A stretch of 64,000 nucleotides of DNA from Martinezella lusitana (GCF_010668395.1 NZ_WUEY01000005.1:186001-250000), one strand, 5' to 3'. Numbered from the stretch's first letter, positions 18,661 to 26,847 are shown. Program-made: numbers and translations. Notes: generated by a model not told the origin, from the letters alone.

Positions 18661-19010
18661 AATCCTGTAACTCCCACACAGGCCACGCCGGCGGTGACGA
18701 GGAACACGCCGGTTGCATGGCGCAGGTTGATATTTTCCTTGAAGATGACGGCGCCGGCGAACACGATGACGACGTAGCTCAGCGCCATCAGCGGGAAGGC
18801 GATGGTCAGGGGGACATGCTCGAGAACGGCCGTCCAGGCGAGAAGCTCGACGGCCCAGAACAGAATGCCGAGCCAGGTGACCGGCTTGGCCAGCGCCGCG
18901 AGCAGCGCGTTTTCGCTGGCCGATTGCTTGAAGCAGACCTCGCGGGCGGTTTCCGCGAGCACGCAGAACAGGATGAGCCCAAGCATGGGAAGTGTCAGGC
19001 TGCCGGTCAT
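18657..19010 (-). CDS. Small 4-TM EamA/SMR-like transporter (first of the operon)
   Basis: Membrane protein of 117 aa with four hydrophobic helices. The first carries Glu in LFCVLAETAREVCFKQS, at the place of the essential EmrE Glu14 type residue; later come HVPLTIAFPLMALSYVVIV and TGVFLVTAGVACVGV. It resembles ArnE/ArnF and EmrE-like proteins. Four-base overlaps join it to the arginase-like gene before and the desaturase after. It probably pairs with the 141-aa protein at 15432-15857. Confidence 0.82.
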   Translation of the reverse strand: MTGSLTLPMLGLILFCVLAETAREVCFKQSASENALLAALAKPVTWLGILFWAVELLAWTAVLEHVPLTIAFPLMALSYVVIVFAGAVIFKENINLRHATGVFLVTAGVACVGVTGL

Positions 19011-19960
19011 TCCATATACTCCGCGAGAACCTCCAGCAGCGCGTGATTGGCGGCGCTGTTGATGTTCCTCGTCGTTTCCGCGCCCTGGCGCATGCGCGGC
19101 TGGTCGATGAAGATCTCCGCGCGCTTCAGGAACTGCGTCCGCAGGCTGCCAGCATAGTTCGGGGTCGAATAATCCCCGATGACATCGGCGCCGATGATGC
19201 GGTGACGGCTACCGATTTCGCTGATCAGAGCGAGAAGATAGGGTAGCCGCATGCGGCCCTGATCCCAATTGGTGACGGCATCGTCGGCGGCCAGGACATC
19301 CTTGTCGATCGTGACATAGACGGCCTCGGTGCGGATGCGGCTGAGCATCCGGTCGATGAAATTGTCCTCGCCGATCTCCGCGATCGATTTCCGGTGCAGC
19401 GCGCCCTTTTCCTGCTGATAGCTGGCGCCATTGCCGTAGTCGGCCAGCACGCGGCTCGGCGGATGTTCGTAAGGGTAAAGCTCCAGCTTGCCGTCCCCGA
19501 GCCAGTGCAGGTTCGCTCCCTTGCGCTCCGGGCTGCGAAGATCGCTGCTGCAGACGCCGATCGTGATGACTTTCTGGATATTGGGATTGGCAAGGGCCCT
19601 GTTGACCCAGGAGCCACAATGCATGCCGCCGTCGAACTTGACCCAATCGGGATGGTTGTCGAAATGGATCAATGTGGCGGGACCGGGCTGCCGCTCCAGC
19701 GCTCCCTCGAGCAGCAATGCCGTGATGTGATGGAAGTCGCCGGACCCCATGAAACACAGCTGCGGATCCTTGCCCGCCGCAGGCCCGTTCCTGACGATTT
19801 CCCGGCTGAGATCGTCGAGAGCGCTCTGCTTGCCCCAAAGCCGGACCTGCCGGCCCTCGTTCTTGCCGAAATACTGGTGCGCGCCGGCAAACTTGCAGGC
19901 GCGCACGAAATCAGGCTGCAACTCCAATGCGTCGTCGAGATGGAGAAGCAGCAGCTGCAC
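19007..19960 (-). CDS. Arginase/ureohydrolase-fold protein
   Basis: 317-aa protein that resembles arginase/agmatinase but with divergent motifs. The metal-binding positions look retained: GSGDFHH in place of GGDHS, HFDNHPD in place of DAHxD, and TIDKDVLAADDA in place of SxDxDxxDP. Family enzymes use two Mn ions to split guanidino or amidino groups. The divergent surroundings suggest a different substrate. The start is GTG at 19960 with GGAG 9 nt upstream, 4 nt after the aminotransferase. It overlaps the SMR-like gene by 4 nt. Together with the aminotransferase it points to an amine or guanidine building block. Confidence 0.75.
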   Translation of the reverse strand: MQLLLLHLDDALELQPDFVRACKFAGAHQYFGKNEGRQVRLWGKQSALDDLSREIVRNGPAAGKDPQLCFMGSGDFHHITALLLEGALERQPGPATLIHFDNHPDWVKFDGGMHCGSWVNRALANPNIQKVITIGVCSSDLRSPERKGANLHWLGDGKLELYPYEHPPSRVLADYGNGASYQQEKGALHRKSIAEIGEDNFIDRMLSRIRTEAVYVTIDKDVLAADDAVTNWDQGRMRLPYLLALISEIGSRHRIIGADVIGDYSTPNYAGSLRTQFLKRAEIFIDQPRMRQGAETTRNINSAANHALLEVLAEYME

Positions 19961-19964
19961 GGTC

Positions 19965-21383
19965 TTATCTCCGGGCAGCGCGCGTCAGAAGCTGGTCGAG
20001 CAGCGCAAGCGCCAGGTCGATCTCTTCGTAGCTGATGAGCAGGTTCGGCGCGAAGGTGATGACGTTCTTGTGGTAGCCGCCGACGTCGAGCACGAGGCCG
20101 TAGGTCTTGCCGCCGACCTGCATATCGCCCTTCATGCCTTCGTCGCACATCCAGTCCATCGTCGCCTTGTCGGGCGTGTAGCTGTCGTCCTTGCAGATCT
20201 CCATCCGGAGCGCCAGGCCCAGCCCGTCGACTTCGCCGACGATGGCGTGGCGCTTCTCCAGCTGCTTCAGCCCATCGAGGAAGTGGGCGCCCTTGGCCAT
20301 GACCGACGCGCCGAAATCCTCTTCCTCGAGCATCTTCATCGTCTCGAGCGCCACGGCGGTTCCCATCGGGTTGCTGGCGAAGGTCGAATGCGTGGAGCCG
20401 GGCGGGAAGATGGTCGGGTTGATCATCTCTTCGCGGGCCCATACGCCGGACAGCGGATTGAGGCCGTTGGTGATCGCCTTGCCGAAGACCAGCGCATCCG
20501 GCGAAACGCCGAAATGCTCGATCGACCAGAGCTTGCCGGTGCGGTAGACGCCCATCTGGATTTCGTCGACGACGAGCAGGATGCCGTGATCGTCCAGCAC
20601 CTTCTTGAGTTCGACGAAGAAGTTCATCGGCGGAATGACGTAGCCGCCGGTGCCCTGGATCGGCTCGATGTAGAAGGCGGCAAATTCGGACTTGCCGGCC
20701 TTCGGATCCCAGACGCCGTTATATTCGCTCTCGAACAGGCGGGCGAACTTCTGCACGCAATGATGCCCGTATTCTTCCTTCGACATGCCCTTCGGGCCGC
20801 GGAAATGATAGGGGAACTCGACGAACTGCGCCCGGTCGCCGAAATGGCCATAACGGCGGCGGTAGCGATAGCTCGAGGTGATCGCCGAAGCGCCGAGCGT
20901 GCGGCCGTGATAGCCGCCCTCGAAGGCGAACATCAGGCTCTTGCCGCCGGTGTAGTTGCGCACGAGCTTCAACGAATCCTCGACGGCCTGCGAGCCGCCG
21001 ACGTTGAAGTGGACGCGGCCCTTGTAGCCGAACTTGCGCTCGGCATCCTGGGCGATCAGGGCTGCAAGCTCCACCTTCTCGCGGTGCAGATATTGCGACG
21101 CGACCTGCGGCAGGCGGTCGAGCTGGCGATGCGCGGCCTCGTTCAGGCGCTCGTTGCGGTAGCCGAAGTTGACGGCCGAATACCACATCTGCAGATCGAG
21201 GAAGGGCGTGCCGGTCCGGTCGTAGACGAAGGAGCCTTCGCATTCCTCGAAGAATTTCGGGTTGGCCGTGTAGTGAACCGTGTCGCCATGGGAGCAATAG
21301 GCCTCCTCAAGGGCGCGCAGCTCCTCTTCGGAACGCACGGACTCGGTCTCGCCGCTGAAGGCTTCGGCTACATTCGTTTTCAT
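19965..21383 (-). CDS. Class III PLP-dependent aminotransferase
   Basis: Fold-type I omega-aminotransferase of 472 aa. Visible signatures are FNVGGSQAVEDSLKL and FEGGYHGRTLGASAIT for phosphate and ring contacts, LLVVDEIQMGVYRTGKLW with the PLP Asp, and VFGKAITNGLNPLSG with the Schiff-base Lys near residue 300. The class includes acetylornithine, 4-aminobutyrate, diaminobutyrate and putrescine aminotransferases. The ATG at 21383 has GAGG 7 nt upstream. It is second in the nine-gene operon, between the HAD phosphatase and the arginase-like gene, so it probably makes an amino group on the pathway intermediate rather than serving general metabolism. Confidence 0.9.
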   Translation of the reverse strand: MKTNVAEAFSGETESVRSEEELRALEEAYCSHGDTVHYTANPKFFEECEGSFVYDRTGTPFLDLQMWYSAVNFGYRNERLNEAAHRQLDRLPQVASQYLHREKVELAALIAQDAERKFGYKGRVHFNVGGSQAVEDSLKLVRNYTGGKSLMFAFEGGYHGRTLGASAITSSYRYRRRYGHFGDRAQFVEFPYHFRGPKGMSKEEYGHHCVQKFARLFESEYNGVWDPKAGKSEFAAFYIEPIQGTGGYVIPPMNFFVELKKVLDDHGILLVVDEIQMGVYRTGKLWSIEHFGVSPDALVFGKAITNGLNPLSGVWAREEMINPTIFPPGSTHSTFASNPMGTAVALETMKMLEEEDFGASVMAKGAHFLDGLKQLEKRHAIVGEVDGLGLALRMEICKDDSYTPDKATMDWMCDEGMKGDMQVGGKTYGLVLDVGGYHKNVITFAPNLLISYEEIDLALALLDQLLTRAARR

Positions 21384-21403
21384 TCAATGCCTCTCGGTCT
21401 GGT

Positions 21404-22087
21404 TCACGCTGTCTTGAACTGCGGCAGCGCGCGGGGGCGTCGTTCGACGCTCGGGAGAACGGCTTCCATCTTCGGAAGCAGGTCGGAAAAGTCTTCGAAA
21501 CCGACATAGGGAATGCCGTGTTCCTCGCAGTAGTCGGCAAGCTTGGCCTTCGCGAAAACGAGGTCGACCTTGTCGGAAACGCAGAAGTCGCTGCGGCCGT
21601 CGCCGATATAGACCTGCAGGTCGGCGCTATCGACGACGCGGCATTTGCAGACGCCGGCGCCGGATACGCAGCCGGTCGTGGCGAACGGCGGAAACAGCGA
21701 ATAGGACTCGCGGCCCTGCGCGACGCTGCAAGTCAGCACATTGGCGACGATGGGAAGACCCTCGATGCCGTGGCGTGCCAGAATGCGGCGGATAAAGTAG
21801 TCGACGCCATCGCTGACGATGGTGACGGGCAGTTCGCCACGGCTGCAAAAGGACAGGAAGCCTTCGAAACCCGGATCGATCGCTTGCGTGTCGAGAAACC
21901 GGTCGAGTTCGGCCCTGCTTGCCTGAATGAGAGCGATCTGCCGGCGCATGCACTCGCCGGAGCCGATCTGCCCCTGCTTCCACAGCTGCTCGATGTCTTC
22001 CCACTCTGAGCCGGCGAAACGGGATAGCACCATATCCGTCGCGTCTTCGATGGATATGGTTCCATCAAAATCGCAAAACACCTGCAT
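21404..22087 (-). CDS. HAD-IB phosphatase (MtnX/SerB-like)
   Basis: Cytoplasmic HAD-superfamily phosphatase of 227 aa. Motif I is VFCDFDGTIS (catalytic Asp pair), motif II is VTIVSDGVDYF, and motif III/IV is VYIGDGRSDFCVSDKVD. A Cys-rich insert (GCVSGAGVCKCRV) lies in the middle. It resembles MtnX (2-hydroxy-3-keto-5-methylthiopentenyl-1-phosphate phosphatase) and phosphoserine phosphatases. The ATG at 22087 has AAGGG 8 nt upstream; an in-frame ATG at 22105 has AGGA too close. It is the first gene of the operon; no other methionine-salvage gene is near, so a pathway-specific substrate is more likely. Confidence 0.87.
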   Translation of the reverse strand: MQVFCDFDGTISIEDATDMVLSRFAGSEWEDIEQLWKQGQIGSGECMRRQIALIQASRAELDRFLDTQAIDPGFEGFLSFCSRGELPVTIVSDGVDYFIRRILARHGIEGLPIVANVLTCSVAQGRESYSLFPPFATTGCVSGAGVCKCRVVDSADLQVYIGDGRSDFCVSDKVDLVFAKAKLADYCEEHGIPYVGFEDFSDLLPKMEAVLPSVERRPRALPQFKTA

Positions 22088-22189
22088 GCAGCACCCTTTC
22101 GCCATATCCTAAGTTGCGTCTAACAACCTCAGATGAGCCGGGCATGAGCGGAAAATGATGCGAAAATGAAAAACGGCGAGACGTTGATT

Positions 22190-23566
22190 TTAGTTCAAAG
22201 GCAATCGCAGATCGACGCGGAGACCGTTGCCCTGACGTGACGAGGAAAGCTCGACCGTCGCCGAAAGACGATCCGCGGTGTCGGCGACAATGGCAAGGCC
22301 GAGGCCGGCCCCTTCCGTGTGAAGCGTATTGAGGCGGTAGAACCGCTGGAACACCGCCTCCCGTTCATGGGGTGGAATGCCGGGGCCGCTATCGCTGATC
22401 GAAATACGACCAAAACCGTCGTCGGAAGAGACAGAAACCGTGATCTCCCCGCCGACGGGCGTGTACTTGATCGCGTTGTCAAGCAGGTTGGTGACCATCA
22501 TGCGCAGCAGCGATTCATCGGTCGTGACCTGGATTTTCTCGTCGCCTTCCAGCACCACCTCAAGCTCGCGGCTGGTGATGATATTGCCGAATTCGGCAAT
22601 GAGCGACGCCACCCAATGATAGAGCGTCACCGACGTCAGATTGAGCGGGTGATGGCTGACCCTTGCCAGCCGCAGCAACTGCTCGATCAGATGGATGGTG
22701 CGGTTGTTGCTGGCGACGAGGTCGGCGACGATCGCCTGCCGTTCGTGGTCGCTGTCGCTGTGCTCGAGCATCCGCAGCAAAAGCTTCATGCTTGCCTGCG
22801 GCGTGCGCAGCTGATGCGCGGCAAGGTCGGAAAAGCGCCGCTCCAGCGTCAGCGACTGGCCGAGCTTTTCCAGCAGCTGGTTGATCGACCGGCCAAGCGG
22901 CAACAGATCGCGCGGCAGCCCTTCGACCGGAATGGCCGAGAGATCGTCGGGCGATCGCGTGCGGATCTGCCGAACCACGCCATGGATCGTGCGCAGGCCG
23001 CTGTTGATGCCGAGCCAGATGAGAAAGCCGATGACCGGCACGAGCATCAGCAGCGGAAAGAAGAGATTGAGCAGGATGTTGGAGACGAGCGTTTCGCGAA
23101 GCGCGATCTTTTCGCCAAGCTCGATCACGATGGTCGTGTTCGGGATCGGCAGCGAATAGACGCGCCACTCGTCCCCGCCATAGGTCAGGGTGGTGAAGCC
23201 GACCTTCTGCTGGGGTACGTCCGAAAGGAAGGCCGTGCTGCTGTAGAAGCGGATGCTGCCATCGACCCAGGCGCGAAACATGTGCGCATCGGCATAATCG
23301 TCGGCGTCTTCGTTGAAGGCCAGCTGATTGTCCATGTTGAAGTCGATATCGTCGATCTGCTTGGCCGCGTGGCCAGGCGTCTTTTCCAGAGGTCGGCGCA
23401 GCAGGCTCCAGATCACGTTGGCATCGTCGATGAGCTGGGCGTCGTAGATATTGTTGATTTCCCGCGTCGCGCTGTTGAAGGCGAAGGCGGCTATCACGAC
23501 GATCGTCACGACGACAACCGGCGCGATGCGCAGAAACAGCTTGCGGGTAAGCGTGGAATTGTTCAT
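22190..23566 (-). CDS. Sensor histidine kinase (QseC/TctE type)
   Basis: Membrane sensor kinase of 458 aa: TM1 at about 10-30, a periplasmic part of about 130 residues with an acidic stretch (FNEDADDYADAH), TM2 at about 162-187, HAMP, then the kinase core. The H-box is DLAAHQLRTP near 248, the N-box NLLDNAIKYTP near 365, G1 SDSGPGIP and G2 GAGLGLAIV. The start overlaps the response-regulator stop (ATGA), giving a coupled pair. It lies 103 nt upstream of the nine-gene lipid operon on the same strand and may control it or be read through into it. Confidence 0.93.
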   Translation of the reverse strand: MNNSTLTRKLFLRIAPVVVVTIVVIAAFAFNSATREINNIYDAQLIDDANVIWSLLRRPLEKTPGHAAKQIDDIDFNMDNQLAFNEDADDYADAHMFRAWVDGSIRFYSSTAFLSDVPQQKVGFTTLTYGGDEWRVYSLPIPNTTIVIELGEKIALRETLVSNILLNLFFPLLMLVPVIGFLIWLGINSGLRTIHGVVRQIRTRSPDDLSAIPVEGLPRDLLPLGRSINQLLEKLGQSLTLERRFSDLAAHQLRTPQASMKLLLRMLEHSDSDHERQAIVADLVASNNRTIHLIEQLLRLARVSHHPLNLTSVTLYHWVASLIAEFGNIITSRELEVVLEGDEKIQVTTDESLLRMMVTNLLDNAIKYTPVGGEITVSVSSDDGFGRISISDSGPGIPPHEREAVFQRFYRLNTLHTEGAGLGLAIVADTADRLSATVELSSSRQGNGLRVDLRLPLN

Positions 23567-24219
23567 CGCTCGATCATGTAGCCGACGCCGCGGATCGACT
23601 TGATGAAGTCGGTGCCGAGCTTCTTGCGCAGATTGTAGATCGTCACCTCGATCGTGTTGCTTTCGACGGTGTTTTCGGCGTCGTACAGCGCATATTCGAT
23701 ATCGTTCTTCGTCACGTAGCGGCCGCTGCGCTCCATCAACAGCTTCAGCAGATGGAATTCCTTCGCGGTGGTATGCACCTGCGCGCTGCCCTTGCGGGCC
23801 ACCATGGCGGACGGATCGACCTCGACGTCGCCGCAGCGGATGACGCTTTCGGTCCGGCCGTCGCGCCGGCGGATAAGCGCGCGCAGACGCGCCAGCAGCT
23901 CGTCCAGGTCGAAGGGTTTGACCAGATAGTCGTCGGCGCCTTCGTCCAGGCCCTCGACTTTCTGGCGAACCGAATCCATCGCCGTCAGCAGCAGCACGGG
24001 CACGGAATTCCCCCGCTGCCGAATACGCCGCAGTACCTCCATGCCACTCAACTGCGGCAGGTTGATATCGAGAACGATCGCCGCGAAATGCGAATGCTCC
24101 GCAGCCTCCAGGCCGGATGCGCCGTCGCGCATCCAGTCGACGCCGTAGGCGTGCTTCTCCAGCGCCTTCTTGAGCGATGATCCGAGGATATTGTCGTCTT
24201 CAACCAGCAGAACGCGCAC
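23563..24219 (-). CDS. OmpR-family response regulator (QseB type)
   Basis: Two-domain regulator of 218 aa: a receiver domain with the acidic pair EDD, phospho-acceptor in VLDINLPQ and Lys in LVKPFD, then an OmpR winged helix (FHLLKLLMERSGRYVTKND, NTIEVTIYNLRKKLG, IRGVGYMIE). The GTG at 24219 was chosen because it starts directly at VRVLLVEDD and has GAGG 7 nt upstream; an ATG at 24231 is in frame with no good SD. It precedes its kinase with a 4-nt overlap. Confidence 0.93.
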   Translation of the reverse strand: MRVLLVEDDNILGSSLKKALEKHAYGVDWMRDGASGLEAAEHSHFAAIVLDINLPQLSGMEVLRRIRQRGNSVPVLLLTAMDSVRQKVEGLDEGADDYLVKPFDLDELLARLRALIRRRDGRTESVIRCGDVEVDPSAMVARKGSAQVHTTAKEFHLLKLLMERSGRYVTKNDIEYALYDAENTVESNTIEVTIYNLRKKLGTDFIKSIRGVGYMIER

Positions 24220-24381
24220 GACCGACCTCATTTAGCCGAATTTTCTTGGGCAATGTGAGCCGCAATTGGAACGGCCATGTGGCAAAGCTATGACGGATCA
24301 TTTCCGCCTGGCAAGAGCGGCTGCTTCCAGCGATTTGCAGACCTTGCCGAAAACGATGCGCAATCCGGTCGCCCACAGACG

Positions 24382-25791
24382 CTAGCGCAGCTTTTTCATC
24401 GATGCTTCCAGCACCTCGAAAATCCTCGCATCGGTCGATTGCGCAACGTTGAAGCGCATGAAGCGCCCGGCCGTATCCGACAGGCTGAAGACATTCCCCG
24501 GTGCAAGGACGATCCCTTCGGCGAGGCAAGCCCGGGCGACATCGGCCGCATCCAACCCCTCCGGCAGCCGGCACCAGAGAAACATGCCGGCCTGCGGCTT
24601 CAGCCACGGCACGATGCCGATGGCCTCCAGCCGGGCCGACACTTCCGCCATCGCCTTGGCGAGCCGCACGCGCAACGCCTCCACATGCTTGCGATAGCTG
24701 CCGTCCTTCAGCGAGAGATAAACGAGCTCGGCCGACAACTGCCCGCAACTGAAACTGCTGGCGACCTTGAGATCGACCAGCCCGTCGATCCAGTCCCGCC
24801 TCGCCGCGATGAAGCCGCAGCGCACGGAGGCCGAGAGCGTCTTCGAAAAGCTGCCGATATGGATCACCCGGTCGAGCCCGTCATAGGCGGCAAGGCGCGG
24901 CGCCGGAACATCCTCGAGATCGGCGAAAATATCGTCTTCGATGATGATGAGCCCGGACGCATCCGCCAGCTTCAGCAACCGATGCGCCGTCACCGGCGAA
25001 AGCACGGCGCCCGACGGATTGTGAATGGCGGAATTGGTGATGTAGAGGCGTGGCTTGTGCCGTTCGAGAGCCTGCCCGAACAGTTCGACATCCGGTCCGG
25101 TCGGCGTGAAGGGCACCGAGACGACATTGGCGCGATGCGCCCGCAGGAGCGCATGGAAATTGAAGTAGCAGGGATCGTCCACCAGCACGGTATCGCCGGG
25201 CTCAAGCAGGAAGCGGCAGAGAAGGTCGATCGCCTGCGTGCCGGATTCTGTCAGCAGGATCTGGTCCGGCGGCACCGTGATGCCGTGATCGCCAAGGCGC
25301 CTGGCAAGCAGCTGGCGCAGCGGCGGCAGGCCGAGCGGCGTTCCGTAATTGGCAAGCGCGCCCATATCCCCCCGCGCCAGCGTTCGCAGCGCCCGGCGCA
25401 ACGCCGCCTGCGGCAGCCAGGAAGGCGGAAGCCAGCCGCAGCCGGGCTTCAGAACGTCCTCGCCCACCTCCAGCGATTGCCGCGAGATCCACAGCGGGTC
25501 GACATTGCGGTCCGAACTGGCCCCGGTCTCGGACAGCGAAAGCGGAGGCAGCGGGCCGCAGACATAGAATCCCGAGCCCGGCCGTGAGCGGATCGTGCCC
25601 TCGGCGGCGAGCCGCTCATAGGCCTCGACCACGGTGGAAACCGACACCTGCATGGTCTTTGCGAAGCTGCGCACGGAGGGAAGCCGCGCCCCCGGCATCA
25701 GGCTGCGGTTCGCGATGCGATCGGAAACCGCTGTCATCACCGCATCGATACGCGTGCTGCCGGCAATGCCGGCCATCGAAAGATTGTCCAT
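24382..25791 (-). CDS. MocR-type transcription regulator (GntR HTH plus aminotransferase domain)
   Basis: PdxR/MocR-family regulator of 469 aa. The N-terminal GntR winged helix covers about residues 10-75 (LMPGARLPSVRSFAKTMQVS, TVVEAYERLAAEGTI, RPGSGFYVC). The rest is a fold-type I aminotransferase-like domain with the PLP Lys in SFSKTLSASVRCGF near residue 315 and NPSGAVLSP. Such proteins sense PLP or an amino acid aldimine. The ATG at 25791 starts at the HTH; the longer open frame runs back through the divergent transporter. It is divergent from a DMT-type exporter, its probable target. Confidence 0.92.
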   Translation of the reverse strand: MDNLSMAGIAGSTRIDAVMTAVSDRIANRSLMPGARLPSVRSFAKTMQVSVSTVVEAYERLAAEGTIRSRPGSGFYVCGPLPPLSLSETGASSDRNVDPLWISRQSLEVGEDVLKPGCGWLPPSWLPQAALRRALRTLARGDMGALANYGTPLGLPPLRQLLARRLGDHGITVPPDQILLTESGTQAIDLLCRFLLEPGDTVLVDDPCYFNFHALLRAHRANVVSVPFTPTGPDVELFGQALERHKPRLYITNSAIHNPSGAVLSPVTAHRLLKLADASGLIIIEDDIFADLEDVPAPRLAAYDGLDRVIHIGSFSKTLSASVRCGFIAARRDWIDGLVDLKVASSFSCGQLSAELVYLSLKDGSYRKHVEALRVRLAKAMAEVSARLEAIGIVPWLKPQAGMFLWCRLPEGLDAADVARACLAEGIVLAPGNVFSLSDTAGRFMRFNVAQSTDARIFEVLEASMKKLR

Positions 25792-25793
25792 CC

Positions 25794-25836
25794 GTACTGC
25801 CCCCTCAACCACAACAGTTCGCGAAAATTGTACTGC
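25794..25836. promoter_or_regulatory. Direct repeat, possible MocR operator
   Basis: GTACTGC occurs at 25794-25800 and again at 25830-25836 in the short space between the divergent MocR and exporter genes. MocR regulators commonly bind direct repeats, so this is a candidate operator. The inference is from position only. Confidence 0.4.
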
Positions 25837-25899
25837 ACCGTCTCTGGCTTGGCCAGACAAATACGCCGATACCGCGAGGAGCAAGAAGGAGCATGCGCA

Positions 25900-26763
25900 A
25901 TGGACAAGGCAACGACGGGATGGATCTACGGTTTGACGGGAGTTGTGATCTTCAGCGGCTCGCTGCCGGCAACGCGCGTGGCCGTCATGGATTTCGATCC
26001 ACTGTTCCTGACCGTCGCCCGTGCCGTCATCGCCGGCCTGCTGGGCCTGTGCCTGCTGCTTGCCTTTCGTGAGAAGCGCCCGGCTCGCGGCGACATCACC
26101 TCGCTCGCCATCGTCGCCCTCGGCTGCGTCGTCGGCTTTCCTCTGCTGACGGCGCTGGCGCTCAAGCACGTCACGTCAGCCCATTCGATCGTCTTCATCG
26201 GCCTGCTGCCGCTGGCAACGGCCATCTTCGGCGTGCTGCGCGGCGGCGAGCGGCCGCGGCCGGCCTTCTGGATATTCTCCGCCATCGGCAGCGCGCTCGT
26301 CAGCGGCTATGCCCTTGCGCAGGGCGTATCGGCCTCGCCGGTCGGCGATCTCCTGATGCTCGCCGCCGTGATCGTCTGCGGCCTTGGCTATGCCGAAGGC
26401 GCGGTGCTGTCGCGCCGGCTCGGCGGCTGGCAAGTCATCTGCTGGGCGCTGGTCCTGTCCCTGCCCGTTACCATCGCACTCTGCCTCATGACCATGCCGC
26501 ACAGCATCGACGGCATCGGTCGCCCGGCCTGGCTCGGCCTCACCTACGTCTCGCTCTTCAGCATGCTGATCGGCTTCGTCTTCTGGTATCGCGGACTGGC
26601 GCAAGGCGGCATCGCCGCCGTCGGCCAGCTGCAATTCCTGCAGCCCTTCTTCGGCTTCGCACTCGCCGCAGCGCTCCTCAAGGAAAGTGTGAGCTGGTCC
26701 ATGCTCGTCGTGACGATCGGCGTCGTCGCCTGCGTCGCCGGGGCACGGAAATTCGCGCACTGA
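25900..26763 (+). CDS. DMT-superfamily EamA transporter
   Basis: Inner-membrane exporter of 287 aa with ten hydrophobic segments in two EamA repeats (e.g. FSGSLPATRVAVMDFDP in the first half, FSMLIGFVFWYRGLAQGG and LQPFFGFALAAALLKE in the second, both typical). Such proteins export amino acids, metabolites or drugs. The ATG at 25900 follows AAGGAG with 8-nt spacing. It is divergent from the MocR-type regulator, suggesting export of an amino acid or a PLP-reactive amine. Confidence 0.9.
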   Translation: MDKATTGWIYGLTGVVIFSGSLPATRVAVMDFDPLFLTVARAVIAGLLGLCLLLAFREKRPARGDITSLAIVALGCVVGFPLLTALALKHVTSAHSIVFIGLLPLATAIFGVLRGGERPRPAFWIFSAIGSALVSGYALAQGVSASPVGDLLMLAAVIVCGLGYAEGAVLSRRLGGWQVICWALVLSLPVTIALCLMTMPHSIDGIGRPAWLGLTYVSLFSMLIGFVFWYRGLAQGGIAAVGQLQFLQPFFGFALAAALLKESVSWSMLVVTIGVVACVAGARKFAH

Positions 26764-26799
26764 GATATCGACCCTGCAGCGCCTTGCCGCTTGACCTTC

Positions 26800-26815
26800 T
26801 AAACCGATCAGTCTA
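26800..26815. promoter_or_regulatory. NemR-like TetR operator, site 1
   Basis: TAAACCGATCAGTCTA fits the TetR/NemR-type pattern TAGACC-N4-GGTCTA with two changes. It lies about 35-50 nt before the DUF1348 start. Confidence 0.6.
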
Positions 26816-26818
26816 TTA

Positions 26819-26834
26819 AGAACCAATCGGTTTA
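26819..26834. promoter_or_regulatory. NemR-like TetR operator, site 2
   Basis: AGAACCAATCGGTTTA is a second copy of the ACC-N4-GGT dyad, 19 bp (about two helical turns) from site 1. The outer parts of the two sites also form a perfect 14-bp inverted repeat (26795-26808 with 26826-26839). Confidence 0.6.
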
Positions 26835-26847
26835 GAAGGAGCCCATC

